From the NCBI GenBank assembly GCA_021771035.1, contig JAETPU010000012.1, forward strand, positions 19,013 to 83,012: a DNA stretch of 64,000 nucleotides. Reading direction: 5' to 3'. How positions within the stretch are numbered: the first letter of the stretch is position 1; each line of letters starts with the position of its first letter. Both the position numbers and the translations under genes were made by a program. The notes beneath the pieces were generated by a model. The model did no database searches, was not told the DNA's origin, and saw only the letters and a program-made list of their open reading frames with translations. This document shows positions 1 through 10,755 of the stretch, piece after piece. The stretch comes from Marvinbryantia formatexigens. GTDB lineage: Bacteria > Bacillota > Clostridia > Oscillospirales > Ruminococcaceae.

Positions 1-840
1 CCCTACTATGCGGGAGAAAAGCAATACCAGGTGCAGGTGGCCTATATGATCAACCATTTTAAAAAGCAGCCTGTCCGCCTTCATGAACTGCTCAATGGGC
101 TATGGTCCTGCGGCGTTCGCAATTATCCCATCATTTCCAGCTTTGACGACGTCTATACCGGAAGCCTGCAGGCGGCCCAGCAGGTGTATAGCCAAGAGGA
201 TTTCATCCAATTCCAGGTGAGGCTGCTGCGCCGGTTCCGGCCCAAGGTGGTGATTGATCAGGACCTCAACGGGGAATATGGCCACGGCGCTCATCAGATG
301 AACGCCCGGGGCCTGCTCAAAGCGCTGGAATACAGCTGTGATAGTTCCTACGATCCACAAAGCGTGCAGCAGTACGGCATCTGGAACACCCCTAAGGCCT
401 ATCTGCACCTGTATCCCCAAAATCAAATTTGTATGCAGTGGAGCAACCGGCGCCTGTCTTCCTTTGGCGGGAAAAATGCCCTGCAGATCGCCCGGGAGGC
501 CTATCGCTGCCACCGTTCCCAGCGATATGTAAAATTCCACGTGGAAGAATCCGGCCCCTATGACTGCCGGCAGTTCGGCCTGTGCCGCTCCACTGTGGGA
601 CTGGATGTCCATAAGGATGACTTTTTTGAGAATATCCCAACTGAATGGCTCAGTACGCCAACGCCCGCCGCTCCTGACGGCCCCGGCAGCTATCCCGACA
701 TTCCCAAGCCCGGCTGGAGACATATCAGAAAGCGGTACCTGCTCGCCGGCCTTGCCATCCCCGGCATTTTTATCCTGGCAATTCTTCTCTGGCAGCTGAT
801 CGCCCTCAAGCGAAAAAAGCGCCGCACCACGCATTCCTGA
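1..840 (+). CDS. PIG-L (LmbE-like) deacetylase, C-terminal part
   Basis: The frame is open from the first base, so the true start lies left of the window. The visible part carries a YGHGAHQM segment, typical of the second metal/active-site motif of PIG-L/LmbE zinc-dependent N-acetylglucosaminyl deacetylases, preceded by a VVIDQDLNGE stretch. After a Pro-rich linker (about residues 213-230) there is a C-terminal hydrophobic segment of about 24 residues and a Lys/Arg-rich tail (KRKKRRTTHS). This implies a membrane-anchored enzyme, probably with the catalytic domain outside the cell. A terminator follows directly. The substrate is unknown; a cell-envelope glycan is inferred only from the topology and the neighbouring polysaccharide deacetylase. 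Confidence 0.75.
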   Translation, partial: PYYAGEKQYQVQVAYMINHFKKQPVRLHELLNGLWSCGVRNYPIISSFDDVYTGSLQAAQQVYSQEDFIQFQVRLLRRFRPKVVIDQDLNGEYGHGAHQMNARGLLKALEYSCDSSYDPQSVQQYGIWNTPKAYLHLYPQNQICMQWSNRRLSSFGGKNALQIAREAYRCHRSQRYVKFHVEESGPYDCRQFGLCRSTVGLDVHKDDFFENIPTEWLSTPTPAAPDGPGSYPDIPKPGWRHIRKRYLLAGLAIPGIFILAILLWQLIALKRKKRRTTHS

Positions 841-843
841 ATG

Positions 844-873
844 TAAGCCCCCGCTTCATGCGGGGCTTTTTTA
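844..873 (+). terminator. intrinsic terminator after PIG-L gene
   Basis: A GC-rich stem (AAGCCCCCGC, loop TTCAT, GCGGGGCTT, one bulged C) is followed by a T run, starting a few bases after the stop codon. Confidence 0.85.
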
Positions 874-880
874 CTGAATA

Positions 881-1245
881 AATCGCTTCCCTCAACTTGG
901 AAGAAGCCAGTCCCTTTTCTGTAGAAAAGGCGGACGCCGTGCGTCTGAGGCCTTCCTTCAGAACCTAACCCAGCGCGTTTGGGTTGATTCCCGTATAGCG
1001 AAAATAGTATCCAACTATCCGCTAGGTTCATTCGAATCAGAATACTATTTTTATTGCATCAAAGGAAAACCGAAGGTTTTCAAACCCGTGCAACAAAAAA
1101 TAGTATCCAACCATCTGCCGGGATCAATCGAATCAGAATACTATTTTTTATTACATTAACAGAGAATCGTTAGATTTTCATTCCCGCGTATCAAAAAATA
1201 GTTCGTATTCCTTTCGTGTTAAAGGGACTAAATACTATTTTTATA
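881..1245. repeat. hairpin-rich intergenic repeat, locus 1 (one full, two partial units)
   Basis: The segment starts AATCGCTTCCCTCAACTTGG and shares long stretches with 22277-22634. The full unit (881-1060) has a hairpin CCTTTTC/GAAAAGG near 912-930, a GGACGC/GCGTCT hairpin near 932-947, a weaker CCTAAC/GTTTGG fold near 964-984 and a terminal pair AATAGTAT (1003-1010) with ATACTATT (1042-1049). Two more copies of the terminal hairpin alone follow (1099-1106 with 1138-1145, and a decayed copy at 1195-1240). No protein is encoded. It could be a structured RNA family, a non-autonomous mobile repeat, or a REP-like element. Confidence 0.75.
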
Positions 1246-1393
1246 ACCACAACTGTCCCTCCGGTTACTCTCCCGGAGCCTTCAAACACCATGTTCCGTG
1301 AGCGGATAGGCCCAGGCGTATCGCAATGCAACGGCGGCTTCTCAGCGTTTCCCACACAATCCTTAATTCTTCCTGAAATCGACGGTTCCACCA

Positions 1394-1422
1394 TTGTTTG
1401 AACAAAATTCGACTCGTATAAT
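1394..1422 (+). promoter_or_regulatory. sigma-A-type promoter for polysaccharide deacetylase
   Basis: TTGTTT (1394-1399), a 17-base spacer and a perfect TATAAT (1417-1422), 55 bases before the chosen start codon. Confidence 0.7.
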
Positions 1423-1476
1423 GGGGATAGACTGGAGTATATCCGGTGGATGATATTCATGAAGGAGGATTTGGCC

Positions 1477-2475
1477 GTGAATCTCAAACAGCAAAAAAAG
1501 TACCGCCTGCGCCGGATCGCCGTCGTGGTACTGGCCCTCACACTCTTTTTAGGAAGCGCGTATTATACCGGCGCCGCCCTGGCCTCCCGGGCATTCCGTC
1601 AGCCCGTACAGCCAGCATCCAGTTCCTCTCATCAGCCGGCAGGCCTGGGGAATTCCTCAAGTATGCCGCAGGAAAATCCCCCTGCGCCGCCGCAGAATTC
1701 CTCGCAGGCCTCCCCTTCCTCCCAGAGCACTGCGCAATCCTCCTCAGAATCTGAAACAACCGCATCGGAGACCTGTCCCCCGCAGGAGCAGACTGATCCC
1801 TTTGCGGACATCTGTACCCCCGAAACGGACTTTCAGGAACTGGATCCCCAGGATAAGGTGGCCTACCTCACTTTTGACGACGGCCCCTCTGAACTTACGC
1901 TTCCCCTTTTGGATATTTTGGACCAGTACGGCGTTAAGGCCACATTTTTCGATATCGGGCGTACCGATGATGCCAGCAAAAAGGCCATGCGGGAAACAGT
2001 CCGCCGCGGCCACACCTTGGGAGTGCACTCCTATACCCATGATTACAAGCAAATCTATGCCTCCAAGGACGCCTTCCTGGAGGATTTTTCCAAGGAATTC
2101 CGGCTCATCCGGGATACCACAGGGGTATCTCCCAGTATCTACCGGTTTGCCGGAGGAAGCGTAAACTCCTTCAATCACCCGGTCATCGGATCCATTGTGC
2201 AGGAGATGAAGAACCGGGGCTTTGTATACTACGACTGGAATGTGAGTTCCGGGGACGCAAGCGGAAAGAACTATTCTTCGGAGCAGATTGCCTCCAATAT
2301 CCTCAAGGGCTGCCAGGGGCATAACCGCGCTATCATTCTCTGCCACAATTCCAAGCCAAAACGCGCGACTCTCGAGGCAATGCCCACGGTCATTGAGGAA
2401 CTCAAAGCCCAGGGTTACCGGTTCGCCGCATTGGATGAGACCGTCCTTCCCATCAAGTTTAAACTCCCGGAATAA
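1477..2475 (+). CDS. membrane-anchored polysaccharide deacetylase (NodB/CE4)
   Basis: This is a secreted metal-dependent deacetylase of the carbohydrate esterase 4 family, acting on peptidoglycan or another N-acetylated surface glycan. GTG 1477 is preferred because AAGGAGGAT lies 7 bases upstream; an in-frame ATG at 1450 lacks a ribosome site. A basic N terminus (KYRLRR) and hydrophobic segment form an uncleaved anchor or signal. A Ser/Pro/Gln-rich linker to about residue 120 precedes the NodB domain. The TFDDGP motif (residues 132-137) supplies the catalytic base and metal Asp, and HSYTH (about 184-188) supplies the two metal-binding His. The RFAGG and LCHNS blocks are also present. The length of 332 residues is normal. 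Confidence 0.9.
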   Translation: MNLKQQKKYRLRRIAVVVLALTLFLGSAYYTGAALASRAFRQPVQPASSSSHQPAGLGNSSSMPQENPPAPPQNSSQASPSSQSTAQSSSESETTASETCPPQEQTDPFADICTPETDFQELDPQDKVAYLTFDDGPSELTLPLLDILDQYGVKATFFDIGRTDDASKKAMRETVRRGHTLGVHSYTHDYKQIYASKDAFLEDFSKEFRLIRDTTGVSPSIYRFAGGSVNSFNHPVIGSIVQEMKNRGFVYYDWNVSSGDASGKNYSSEQIASNILKGCQGHNRAIILCHNSKPKRATLEAMPTVIEELKAQGYRFAALDETVLPIKFKLPE

Positions 2476-3215
2476 CGCATATTCCGTTTGCTGCCCGGCC
2501 CGGAGGAACCCCAGTGGGAATAAGCAGCGCAGCAAGCGGGACTGACATAGCCCTGTAAAGCCCCCTGCCGGCGAAAGTTTATTGTAAACCAGCGCGATAT
2601 CCCTGAGCTTTCCTGGCCTGCTTCCCAGAAACAGGCAATCGTCCCGCCTGGTTGTGCTTATCACCATCGGATCTGCCCCGAAAAGGCTGGCCCTGCGCGA
2701 TACTTTAAACGACCGCTTTTACAGCCCCGGAGCTCAGACGGAAGATACCAATACCAGCATCCAAGGCGGTCGAAACGGCTGCCTTTTTAATTATCACGCT
2801 TCCTGTCGCCAATGGTGCACTCAGCTGCCGCTGCGGCAGTATCCATCGGGAGAAATGGCCCGAGAACCCCGACGTACTCTCCATCCGGCAGACTTCCTGG
2901 CTCTTCCCCCTGTTTTATCGTCTGTAAAAACCCATTTGCCTGTGCTTTGTCCAAAGGGAAAAGTATCGCCCTTGCAGGTACTGCTGCCAGTTCAGGCAGC
3001 CATATCAAAATCAGGATGGTACACAGGGACTATTCGGAAAAAAAGCTGCCTCCCCTGGAATTTTACAAGCCGGTGTGGTAAGATAAAGCTGTTGGTTATC
3101 CCTACAGTTTTGTGGTAAAAAATTTAAAAAACTCAGTATTTTTCCTCAAACAGGGAAGGCAGAGTACCGACTGAGAACAGGCTCAAAGAGCTGATTCTGA
3201 AAGGACGGATGATTG
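2476..3215. other. intergenic gap without recognisable gene
   Basis: Short frames here on both strands lack ribosome sites and recognisable domains. On the minus strand, 2887-2911 reads like the 3' end of a cobalamin riboswitch, but the rest of the fold is absent. Nothing else is supported. Confidence 0.5.
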
Positions 3216-4421
3216 ATGCGGTTTGATTTTACTTCTATCATGGATCGCAGCGGAAAAGACGCCATGGCGGTGGATGCCTTGGGCCATGGGTTTGCGCCTC
3301 AAAAGCCCCGGAAGGGGTTCGATGTCATCCCCATGTGGGTCGCGGACATGAACTTCCCCACTGTCCCCACCATTCCCCAGGCCATTATCAACCGGGCGCA
3401 GCATCCCGCCTTTGGGTATTTTATCCCCACCGACGCCTATTACGATTCCATTATCCAGTGGCAGGAAACCCGCAATGGTGTGCAAGGGCTCACCCGGGAC
3501 TGCATTGGCTATGAAAACGGCGTCATCGGCGGGGTGGTAAGCGCGCTGAATGTCCTGTGTTCCAAGGGCGGCAAGGTTTTACTGCACTCCCCCACCTATA
3601 TCGGGTTCACCGGAAGCCTGCATAATAACGGCTATGAAATTGTGCACAGCCCGCTCAAGCTGGACGGCAACGGCGTGTGGCGTATGGACTTTGAGGACAT
3701 GGAGGAAAAACTCAAAACCCAGGATATCCATGCCGCCATCTTCTGTTCTCCCCACAATCCCTGCGGGCGGGTGTGGGAGGAATGGGAAATCCAAAAGGCC
3801 ATGGAGCTCTTCCAAAAATATGACGTCTATGTGGTAAGCGATGAAATTTGGTCAGATATTATCCTGGGAGATTACCGGCATATCCCCACCCAGAGCGTTT
3901 CCCAGGATGCCCGGATGCGTACTGTCGCCCTGTACGCCCCCAGTAAGACCTTTAATCTGGCGGGGCTGATGGGCAGCTACCACATCATCTACAATAAGTG
4001 GCTGCGGGATCGCGTGGAGAAGGAGTCCTCCCTCTCCCATTACAATGAGATGAACGTTCTCTCCATGCACGCCCTCATCGGCGCCTATCAGCCCGAGGGC
4101 CACCAGTGGGTGGATGAACTGCGCCAGGTTCTCACTGAAAACGTGGAGTATGCCTGCCAATATATCCGGGAGCACTTCCAGGGTGTTGAAGTTTCCAAGC
4201 CTCAGGGCACCTATATGCTGTTTTTGGACTGCACCAAATGGTGTGAGGCGCACCACAAAACCATCGAGGAATTGGAACACCTGGCCTGGGATGTTGGAGT
4301 TGCCTGGCAGGACGGCCGTATGTTCCATGGGCCCTGCCATGTGCGCATGAACCTTGCCCTTCCCCTTTCCCGGGTTCAGGAGGCCATGCGCCGTCTGGAT
4401 CGATATGTGTTCAACGCCTGA
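3216..4421 (+). CDS. PatB/MalY-type PLP aminotransferase (C-S lyase family)
   Basis: This is a cytosolic fold-type I PLP enzyme of the MalY/PatB group, whose members are mostly cystathionine beta-lyase-type C-S lyases and sometimes aminotransferases. Visible family blocks are IPMWVADMNF near the N terminus, HSPTYIGF, CSPHNPCGRVW (substrate/PLP contact), VSDEIWSDI (the PLP-pyridine Asp) and APSKTFNLAGL with the Schiff-base Lys at about residue 245. The length of 401 residues fits. ATG 3216 has AAGGAC 9 bases upstream; the TTG just before it is a less likely start. It is a single-gene unit. The physiological substrate (cystathionine, cysteine or another thioether) cannot be read from the sequence. 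Confidence 0.88.
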   Translation: MRFDFTSIMDRSGKDAMAVDALGHGFAPQKPRKGFDVIPMWVADMNFPTVPTIPQAIINRAQHPAFGYFIPTDAYYDSIIQWQETRNGVQGLTRDCIGYENGVIGGVVSALNVLCSKGGKVLLHSPTYIGFTGSLHNNGYEIVHSPLKLDGNGVWRMDFEDMEEKLKTQDIHAAIFCSPHNPCGRVWEEWEIQKAMELFQKYDVYVVSDEIWSDIILGDYRHIPTQSVSQDARMRTVALYAPSKTFNLAGLMGSYHIIYNKWLRDRVEKESSLSHYNEMNVLSMHALIGAYQPEGHQWVDELRQVLTENVEYACQYIREHFQGVEVSKPQGTYMLFLDCTKWCEAHHKTIEELEHLAWDVGVAWQDGRMFHGPCHVRMNLALPLSRVQEAMRRLDRYVFNA

Positions 4422-4625
4422 GGTTGTACATAAGGCTATATTTTTCTGTCCCAGGGGGTCTATTCCAAAGTTCCCCTGCGGTTGGCAAAACGTCTGAACT
4501 CCCATGGAAAAATGAGTTTTACCGGTTGGACCGTGAGCCGGATCCTGATGGGCCCCGCTCCTGATGCGAGACGGCTCCGGGGGACGTTTTTCCGTGCTAA
4601 TCTCAATATTTAAGTGTTGTTATTG

Positions 4626-4650
4626 ACCCCCAGTTCAACTGGGGGTTTTT
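4626..4650 (+). terminator. intrinsic terminator downstream of patB-like gene
   Basis: Perfect stem ACCCCCAGTT / AACTGGGGGT with a T5 tail; about 200 bases after the aminotransferase stop. Confidence 0.8.
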
Positions 4651-4669
4651 ATCTTGCCTATTCGGCGAC

Positions 4670-4705
4670 AAAAAAGCACAGCGAAATTTTCCGCTGTGCT
4701 TTTTT
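4670..4705. terminator. bidirectional terminator, 3' end of atp operon
   Basis: AAAAAAGCACAGCG pairs perfectly with CGCTGTGCTTTTTT. T runs on both strands let it serve the minus-strand ATP synthase operon, whose last gene ends at 4748, and any plus-strand read-through. Confidence 0.88.
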
Positions 4706-4747
4706 GACAGGTACGCCGCCTTTTCGAACAAGAAACGGCCCTATCCT

Positions 4748-5149
4748 TTACTGCTGTGCAATGCGAATCCGGTTGAGGGCCCGCTTGAGTTTAAAGTCCG
4801 CCATTTTCAGTTCATAGTCGTTGGTTTTGTTGCGCAGGCGCCGCTGCGCCTCCTCGGCGGATCGCTCAGCGCGCTCCAAATCGATCTCGTCGGACCATTC
4901 GCAGGTGACGGCTAAAACCCTGGTGAGTTCCTTGGTGACACGGACAAATCCGCCTGCGCAGGCTACGGAACGCTTAGTCCCATCCGGCATCAGCAGACGC
5001 ATTTCTCCTACGCCCAAAGGGGCCATGTAATCGATGTGGTTTTTTAAGATTGCCACATCGCCCTGGGTGGTGCGCAGCACGGTGCGTTGTACCTCCCCGT
5101 CAAAAAACAGTCCGGTGGGGGTGACAATCTGCAAGGGATACGTGCTCAT
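4748..5149 (-). CDS. atpC: F1 ATP synthase epsilon subunit
   Basis: This is the epsilon subunit of the F1 central stalk. It couples rotation to catalysis and can inhibit ATP hydrolysis through its C-terminal helices. The N-terminal beta-sandwich is visible (PLQIVTPTGLFFDGEVQ, then DYMAPLGVGEMR), followed by a charged helical C-terminal part (LERAERSAEEAQRRL). At 133 residues it matches the family. It is the last gene of the operon, 27 bases after atpD, with ribosome site AAGGAGAG upstream of its ATG. Confidence 0.95.
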   Translation of the reverse strand: MSTYPLQIVTPTGLFFDGEVQRTVLRTTQGDVAILKNHIDYMAPLGVGEMRLLMPDGTKRSVACAGGFVRVTKELTRVLAVTCEWSDEIDLERAERSAEEAQRRLRNKTNDYELKMADFKLKRALNRIRIAQQ

Positions 5150-5176
5150 CGCCTTCTCTCCTTCCCGCTGAGCGCA

Positions 5177-6616
<1,440 letters not shown>

Positions 6617-6633
6617 CTACAGACTGCCGGAAC

Positions 6634-7497
6634 TTATTCCAAAGCCTGCGCGCCGGCGGCAATCTCTGTAATTTCCTGGGTAATCGCGGACTGCCTGGCC
6701 CGGTTAAACTGCAGGTTCAGCTGTTCAATCATTTCGCTGGCGTTGTCATTGGCCGATTCCATCGCGGTGCGCCGCGCCCCATGCTCCGAAGCCAGGGATT
6801 CACACACCGCCCCATAGAACATCCCAGAGAGATACTGGGGAACAATCTCCTCAAACACGCTCTGGGGATCCGGTTCGTATACGGTGAGAACCCCCTTGGA
6901 GGGCTCTCCCTCCCGCAGATCCGGGACAGGCAGCAGCTGCACTGCCGTGGGAACCTGGCTTAACGTGGAGACAAAGTTTGTGTAAATCAATACCAGCTTA
7001 TCAAATTCCCCATCCCGGTATCCTTTGGCAAGCCGCAGCCCCAGCTCATAGGTGGCGCCCATGCGCACATCCTCTGCCAGCGGGAACCGGTCGGTCAAAA
7101 TGGGAATGTCACGCCGCCCAAAATATTCCTGCGCCTTGGCTCCCACCGGAATGACCAGGCTGTTCCCGGTTCCCGTCTGCTGCATCTCCTGCTGCGCCAG
7201 GCGGAAAATATTGCTGTTGTAGCCGCCAGCCAGGCCGCGGTCACCGGCAATCACCAAATAGCACACCTTTTTGATGGGCCTTTGGGTGAGGTAGATTGAG
7301 GAGAATCCCCGGCTGCCGGCGGCAATCTGCGCCAATGTTTCATAGAGGATGGTAAAAAACGGCCGGGACTGCTCCGCCCGCTCCTTTGCCCGCCGAAGTT
7401 TGGAGGACGCCACCAATTCCATTGCCTTGGTGATCTGCATGGTGCTTTCCACGCTTTTGATCCGGCGCTTGATGTCTTTCATGCCGACACCGGCCAT
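6634..7497 (-). CDS. atpG: F1 ATP synthase gamma subunit
   Basis: This is the rotor shaft subunit. It shows the typical N-terminal helix (MKDIKRRIKSVESTMQITKAM) and the C-terminal helix ending RARQSAITQEITEIAAGA, which together form the coiled-coil axle; the GDRGLAGGYN block is also diagnostic. ATG 7497 is chosen because AAGGAGG is 7 bases upstream, whereas the ATG at 7503 almost abuts the ribosome site. The length of 287 residues is normal. It lies 17 bases after atpA. Confidence 0.96.
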   Translation of the reverse strand: MAGVGMKDIKRRIKSVESTMQITKAMELVASSKLRRAKERAEQSRPFFTILYETLAQIAAGSRGFSSIYLTQRPIKKVCYLVIAGDRGLAGGYNSNIFRLAQQEMQQTGTGNSLVIPVGAKAQEYFGRRDIPILTDRFPLAEDVRMGATYELGLRLAKGYRDGEFDKLVLIYTNFVSTLSQVPTAVQLLPVPDLREGEPSKGVLTVYEPDPQSVFEEIVPQYLSGMFYGAVCESLASEHGARRTAMESANDNASEMIEQLNLQFNRARQSAITQEITEIAAGAQALE

Positions 7498-7514
7498 GTC
7501 CATTCCTCCTTATT

Positions 7515-9029
7515 CTAGTGGGATTTCAAAAAGTGCTCCAGGCATTCCTGAATCGCAGACTTTAAGGTCTCCTCAGTCTCCTTGGAAAGCTCTCCAGTCT
7601 GTGCAACCGCCTGTCCAACCTGCGGATAGGTGGAATCCATAAATTCAAAGAGCTCCTCCTGGAAAGCGAGGATCTGCTCCACCGGAACCTGACGCAGATA
7701 GTGGTGCACCACCGCGTACAGAATCATCACCTGATGCTCCACGGAGATGGGCTCGTTTCTGCCCTGCTTGAGCACTTCCACAATCCTCTCGCCATCCGCC
7801 AGGCGGGACTTGGTATCGGAATCCAAATCCGACCCGAACTGGGCAAAGCTCTGCAGCTCCCGGTACTGGGAGTAGGCCAGCTTTAAGGAGCCCGAAACCT
7901 TTTTCATCGCCTTAATCTGGGCATTGCCGCCCACACGGGATACGGAAATTCCGGGGTTGACCGCCGGTCGCACGCCGGAGTGGAACAGTTCCGTCTCCAG
8001 GAAAATCTGTCCGTCCGTGATGGAGATAACATTGGTGGGGATATAGGCCGCTACGTCGCCCGCCTGTGTCTCGATAATGGGCAGCGCCGTCAGGGAACCG
8101 CCTCCGCTCTCCTTACTCAGGTTTGCGGCCCGCTCCAGCAGACGGGAATGCAGATAGAATACGTCTCCCGGATACGCCTCACGTCCCGGAGGCCGTTTGA
8201 GCAGCAGGGACAGGGCACGGTAAGCCACCGCGTGCTTGGACAGATCGTCGTAGACAATCAGGACGTCCTTTCCCTGATGCATAAAGTACTCACCCATCGC
8301 GCATCCCGCATAGGGTGCGATATACTGAAGGGGCGCCAGCTCGGAGGCCGTCGCGCACACCACAATGGTGTAATCCATGGCCCCGTTCTGGGTCAGGTTT
8401 TCCACCAGCTGTGCCACGGTAGAGCGCTTCTGGCCGATTGCCACATAGATGCAGATAACATCCTTACCCTTCTGGTTGATAATAGTATCCGTCGCCAATA
8501 CGGTTTTACCGGTCTGGCGATCCCCGATAATCAGCTCCCGCTGGCCGCGGCCAATGGGAATCATGGAGTCAATCGCCTTGATACCGGTCTGCAGCGGAAC
8601 CTTAACCGGTTCACGCTCAATAATGCCAGGCGCCGGGGATTCAATGGGCCTGGTTTCGGTAGCTGCTAAGATCCCTTTGCCGTCGATAGGCTGCCCCAGG
8701 GCATTGACAACTCGCCCCAGCAGGGCCTCGCCTACGGGAACCGAGACAATCCGGCCGGTTCGCCGAACGCTGTCCCCCTCCTTGACGCTTTCCTCGTCGC
8801 CAAGCATAACAACGCCCACGGAATCCTGTTCCAGGTTCTGCGCCATTCCATAGACGCCGGTGGAAAACTCCAGGAGTTCTCCGGCCATGCACCGCTCCAG
8901 GCCATACACCTTTGCGATGCCATCGCCCACCTGGACCACGGTACCCGTGTCGCTGAGCTGGATTTTATTTTCGTAATGCTGAATCCGTTCCTTTAAAATG
9001 CCGCTAATCTCTTCCGGACGTAGCTGCAT
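7515..9029 (-). CDS. atpA: F1 ATP synthase alpha subunit
   Basis: This is the non-catalytic nucleotide-binding subunit of F1. The P-loop [10 protein letters not shown] is at about residues 169-178, followed by the conserved [15 protein letters not shown] block and [13 protein letters not shown]; the C-terminal region includes [17 protein letters not shown]. The 504 residues match the family. It lies between atpH and atpG in the canonical order. Confidence 0.97.
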   Translation of the reverse strand: MQLRPEEISGILKERIQHYENKIQLSDTGTVVQVGDGIAKVYGLERCMAGELLEFSTGVYGMAQNLEQDSVGVVMLGDEESVKEGDSVRRTGRIVSVPVGEALLGRVVNALGQPIDGKGILAATETRPIESPAPGIIEREPVKVPLQTGIKAIDSMIPIGRGQRELIIGDRQTGKTVLATDTIINQKGKDVICIYVAIGQKRSTVAQLVENLTQNGAMDYTIVVCATASELAPLQYIAPYAGCAMGEYFMHQGKDVLIVYDDLSKHAVAYRALSLLLKRPPGREAYPGDVFYLHSRLLERAANLSKESGGGSLTALPIIETQAGDVAAYIPTNVISITDGQIFLETELFHSGVRPAVNPGISVSRVGGNAQIKAMKKVSGSLKLAYSQYRELQSFAQFGSDLDSDTKSRLADGERIVEVLKQGRNEPISVEHQVMILYAVVHHYLRQVPVEQILAFQEELFEFMDSTYPQVGQAVAQTGELSKETEETLKSAIQECLEHFLKSH

Positions 9030-9113
9030 GGTCTCACCAACTTTCCTCGTGCCATTTTATGCTGCGCCGCCCACTGGAGCAGGCGCCTGTCTGAGAAATT
9101 TCCATTCCTGCTG

Positions 9114-9653
9114 TTAAACTGAAGCTATCAGGGTCTGCCGCAGCGCATCCAACCTGGTGCGCACACTGGCGTCAAACCGCTCGTTTTCGAATTGTACCAC
9201 CAGTCCGCCCAGGATATTGGGATCTACCAGCGGTTCCAGTTCCACCATCATTCCGGTCATCTCCTGCAGCTTTTGCACCAACTTATCCTTCAGGGCGTCT
9301 GTGAGCTCCACTGCTGTGGTCACCTGAGCCCGGGCAATCCGGTATTTGCACCGGTAAAGCCTGCGGTACTCCCGCACGATGGCATACAAACAGGAGGTCC
9401 GCCCCATATCCACCAGGAGTTTAAGAAAATGTACCAAATAGGGGTGTGCCTTTCCCTCAAACGCCTCGTCGATCAGTTCGAACTTCTGAGTTTTGAGCAT
9501 ATTGGGAACTCCCAGCAGCTGTAAAAATTCCGGGGTATCATGCAGAATCTGTTCCAGATCCTTGAGCTGCCCGAGCAGCTCGCCTTCACATTGAGCTTCG
9601 CAGGCGGCGTCAAACAGAGATCCGGCGTATGTCACCGCCACAACGTCTTCCAT
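9114..9653 (-). CDS. atpH: F1 ATP synthase delta subunit
   Basis: This subunit joins the F1 head to the peripheral stalk. It has an N-terminal helical domain (YAGSLFDAACE) and the family C-terminal signature LEPLVDPNILGGLVVQFENERFDASVRTRL. At 179 residues it is typical. About 140 bases separate it from the end of atpF, an unusually loose gap inside this operon, and no gene is visible there. Confidence 0.93.
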   Translation of the reverse strand: MEDVVAVTYAGSLFDAACEAQCEGELLGQLKDLEQILHDTPEFLQLLGVPNMLKTQKFELIDEAFEGKAHPYLVHFLKLLVDMGRTSCLYAIVREYRRLYRCKYRIARAQVTTAVELTDALKDKLVQKLQEMTGMMVELEPLVDPNILGGLVVQFENERFDASVRTRLDALRQTLIASV

Positions 9654-9797
9654 GTCGGATTTTTCACCCGGCCTTTCCTTTTAACATCTCATCTAAACCC
9701 AGCTGGGGCGCCTGCAGCTCGGCTGAGCGGATTTCTATCCAACTCCCAACCGGCAGGCGGCTTCCTGTGCTGCGTACATCAGGCGAAGCTGAGGTAT

Positions 9798-10307
9798 TCA
9801 GGCGTCCTTTTCCATCTCGTCGATGAGCCGGCTGATCATCTGTTCATGATCCTGGGGCTTCATCTCCTTTTCCACGACCTTCGCGGCTATCTGCGTTGCC
9901 AGCTCGGAGATCTGAGCCTTGGTTTCCTCCAATGCTTGGCGGCGCTCCCGCTCAATCTGCTCGTCCGCCTTTTTCAGAATACCGCCCGCCTGCTGCTGTG
10001 CCTGGCGCACGACCTCTTCGCCGCGCAGCTGAGCCTTCTGATAGGCCTCCTTGACGATGGTTCCCGCCTCTTCTTTGGCTTTTGAGAGGTGTTCTTCGTA
10101 TTCCTCCCGCATCTGCAGTGCCTGGCTTTTCGCAGCATCAGCCTCGCTGATGGTCTGTTTCACCTCGTCCTCGCGCTCCTGCAACACCTTTTTCACAGGC
10201 TTAAACAGCAGCTTTTTCACTAAGAAAAAGAGGATCAGCAGGTTTCCCCAGGTCATCAGCAGCGTCCAGACATCGATGGACACAAATGACATATGTTCCC
10301 CTGGCAT
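9798..10307 (-). CDS. atpF: F0 ATP synthase b subunit
   Basis: This is the peripheral stalk subunit. It has one N-terminal transmembrane helix (TLLMTWGNLLILFFLVKKLL) followed by a long charged coiled coil (VKKVLQEREDEVKQTISEA onward). The ATG at 10307 (MPGEHM) has AGGAGG 7 bases upstream and is preferred to a TTG six codons earlier. At 169 residues and as a single gene it implies a b2 homodimer. Confidence 0.94.
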   Translation of the reverse strand: MPGEHMSFVSIDVWTLLMTWGNLLILFFLVKKLLFKPVKKVLQEREDEVKQTISEADAAKSQALQMREEYEEHLSKAKEEAGTIVKEAYQKAQLRGEEVVRQAQQQAGGILKKADEQIERERRQALEETKAQISELATQIAAKVVEKEMKPQDHEQMISRLIDEMEKDA

Positions 10308-10344
10308 CCGTGTGCCTCCTTCCAAACCGCGCCAACGGCAATTT

Positions 10345-10641
<297 letters not shown>

Positions 10642-10755
10642 TTAACTGAACCGGGACAGCGTTTCCCGGATGGGATCCTTCTTCTCATGAGGGGCCGCCG
10701 AATACAGGCGCTGTAACAAAAATTCTCTGGATACAGCAGACTTCGCACCCCGCGG

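Noticed and set aside
1025..1040. TTCGAATC string resembling a tRNA T-loop
   Set aside because: No acceptor, D or anticodon stems can be drawn; it is part of the hairpin repeat. No tRNA was found in the window.
2887..2911. Minus-strand stretch like the 3' end of a cobalamin riboswitch (GAGCCAGGAAGTCTGCC)
   Set aside because: The rest of the riboswitch fold (GGTGC box, GCCACTG core) is missing upstream and the core deviates (AGTC instead of GACC); there is no downstream gene on that strand.
2654..3118. 154-codon plus-strand frame
   Set aside because: No ribosome site or domain; its Arg/Pro/Leu-rich composition is typical of shadow frames.
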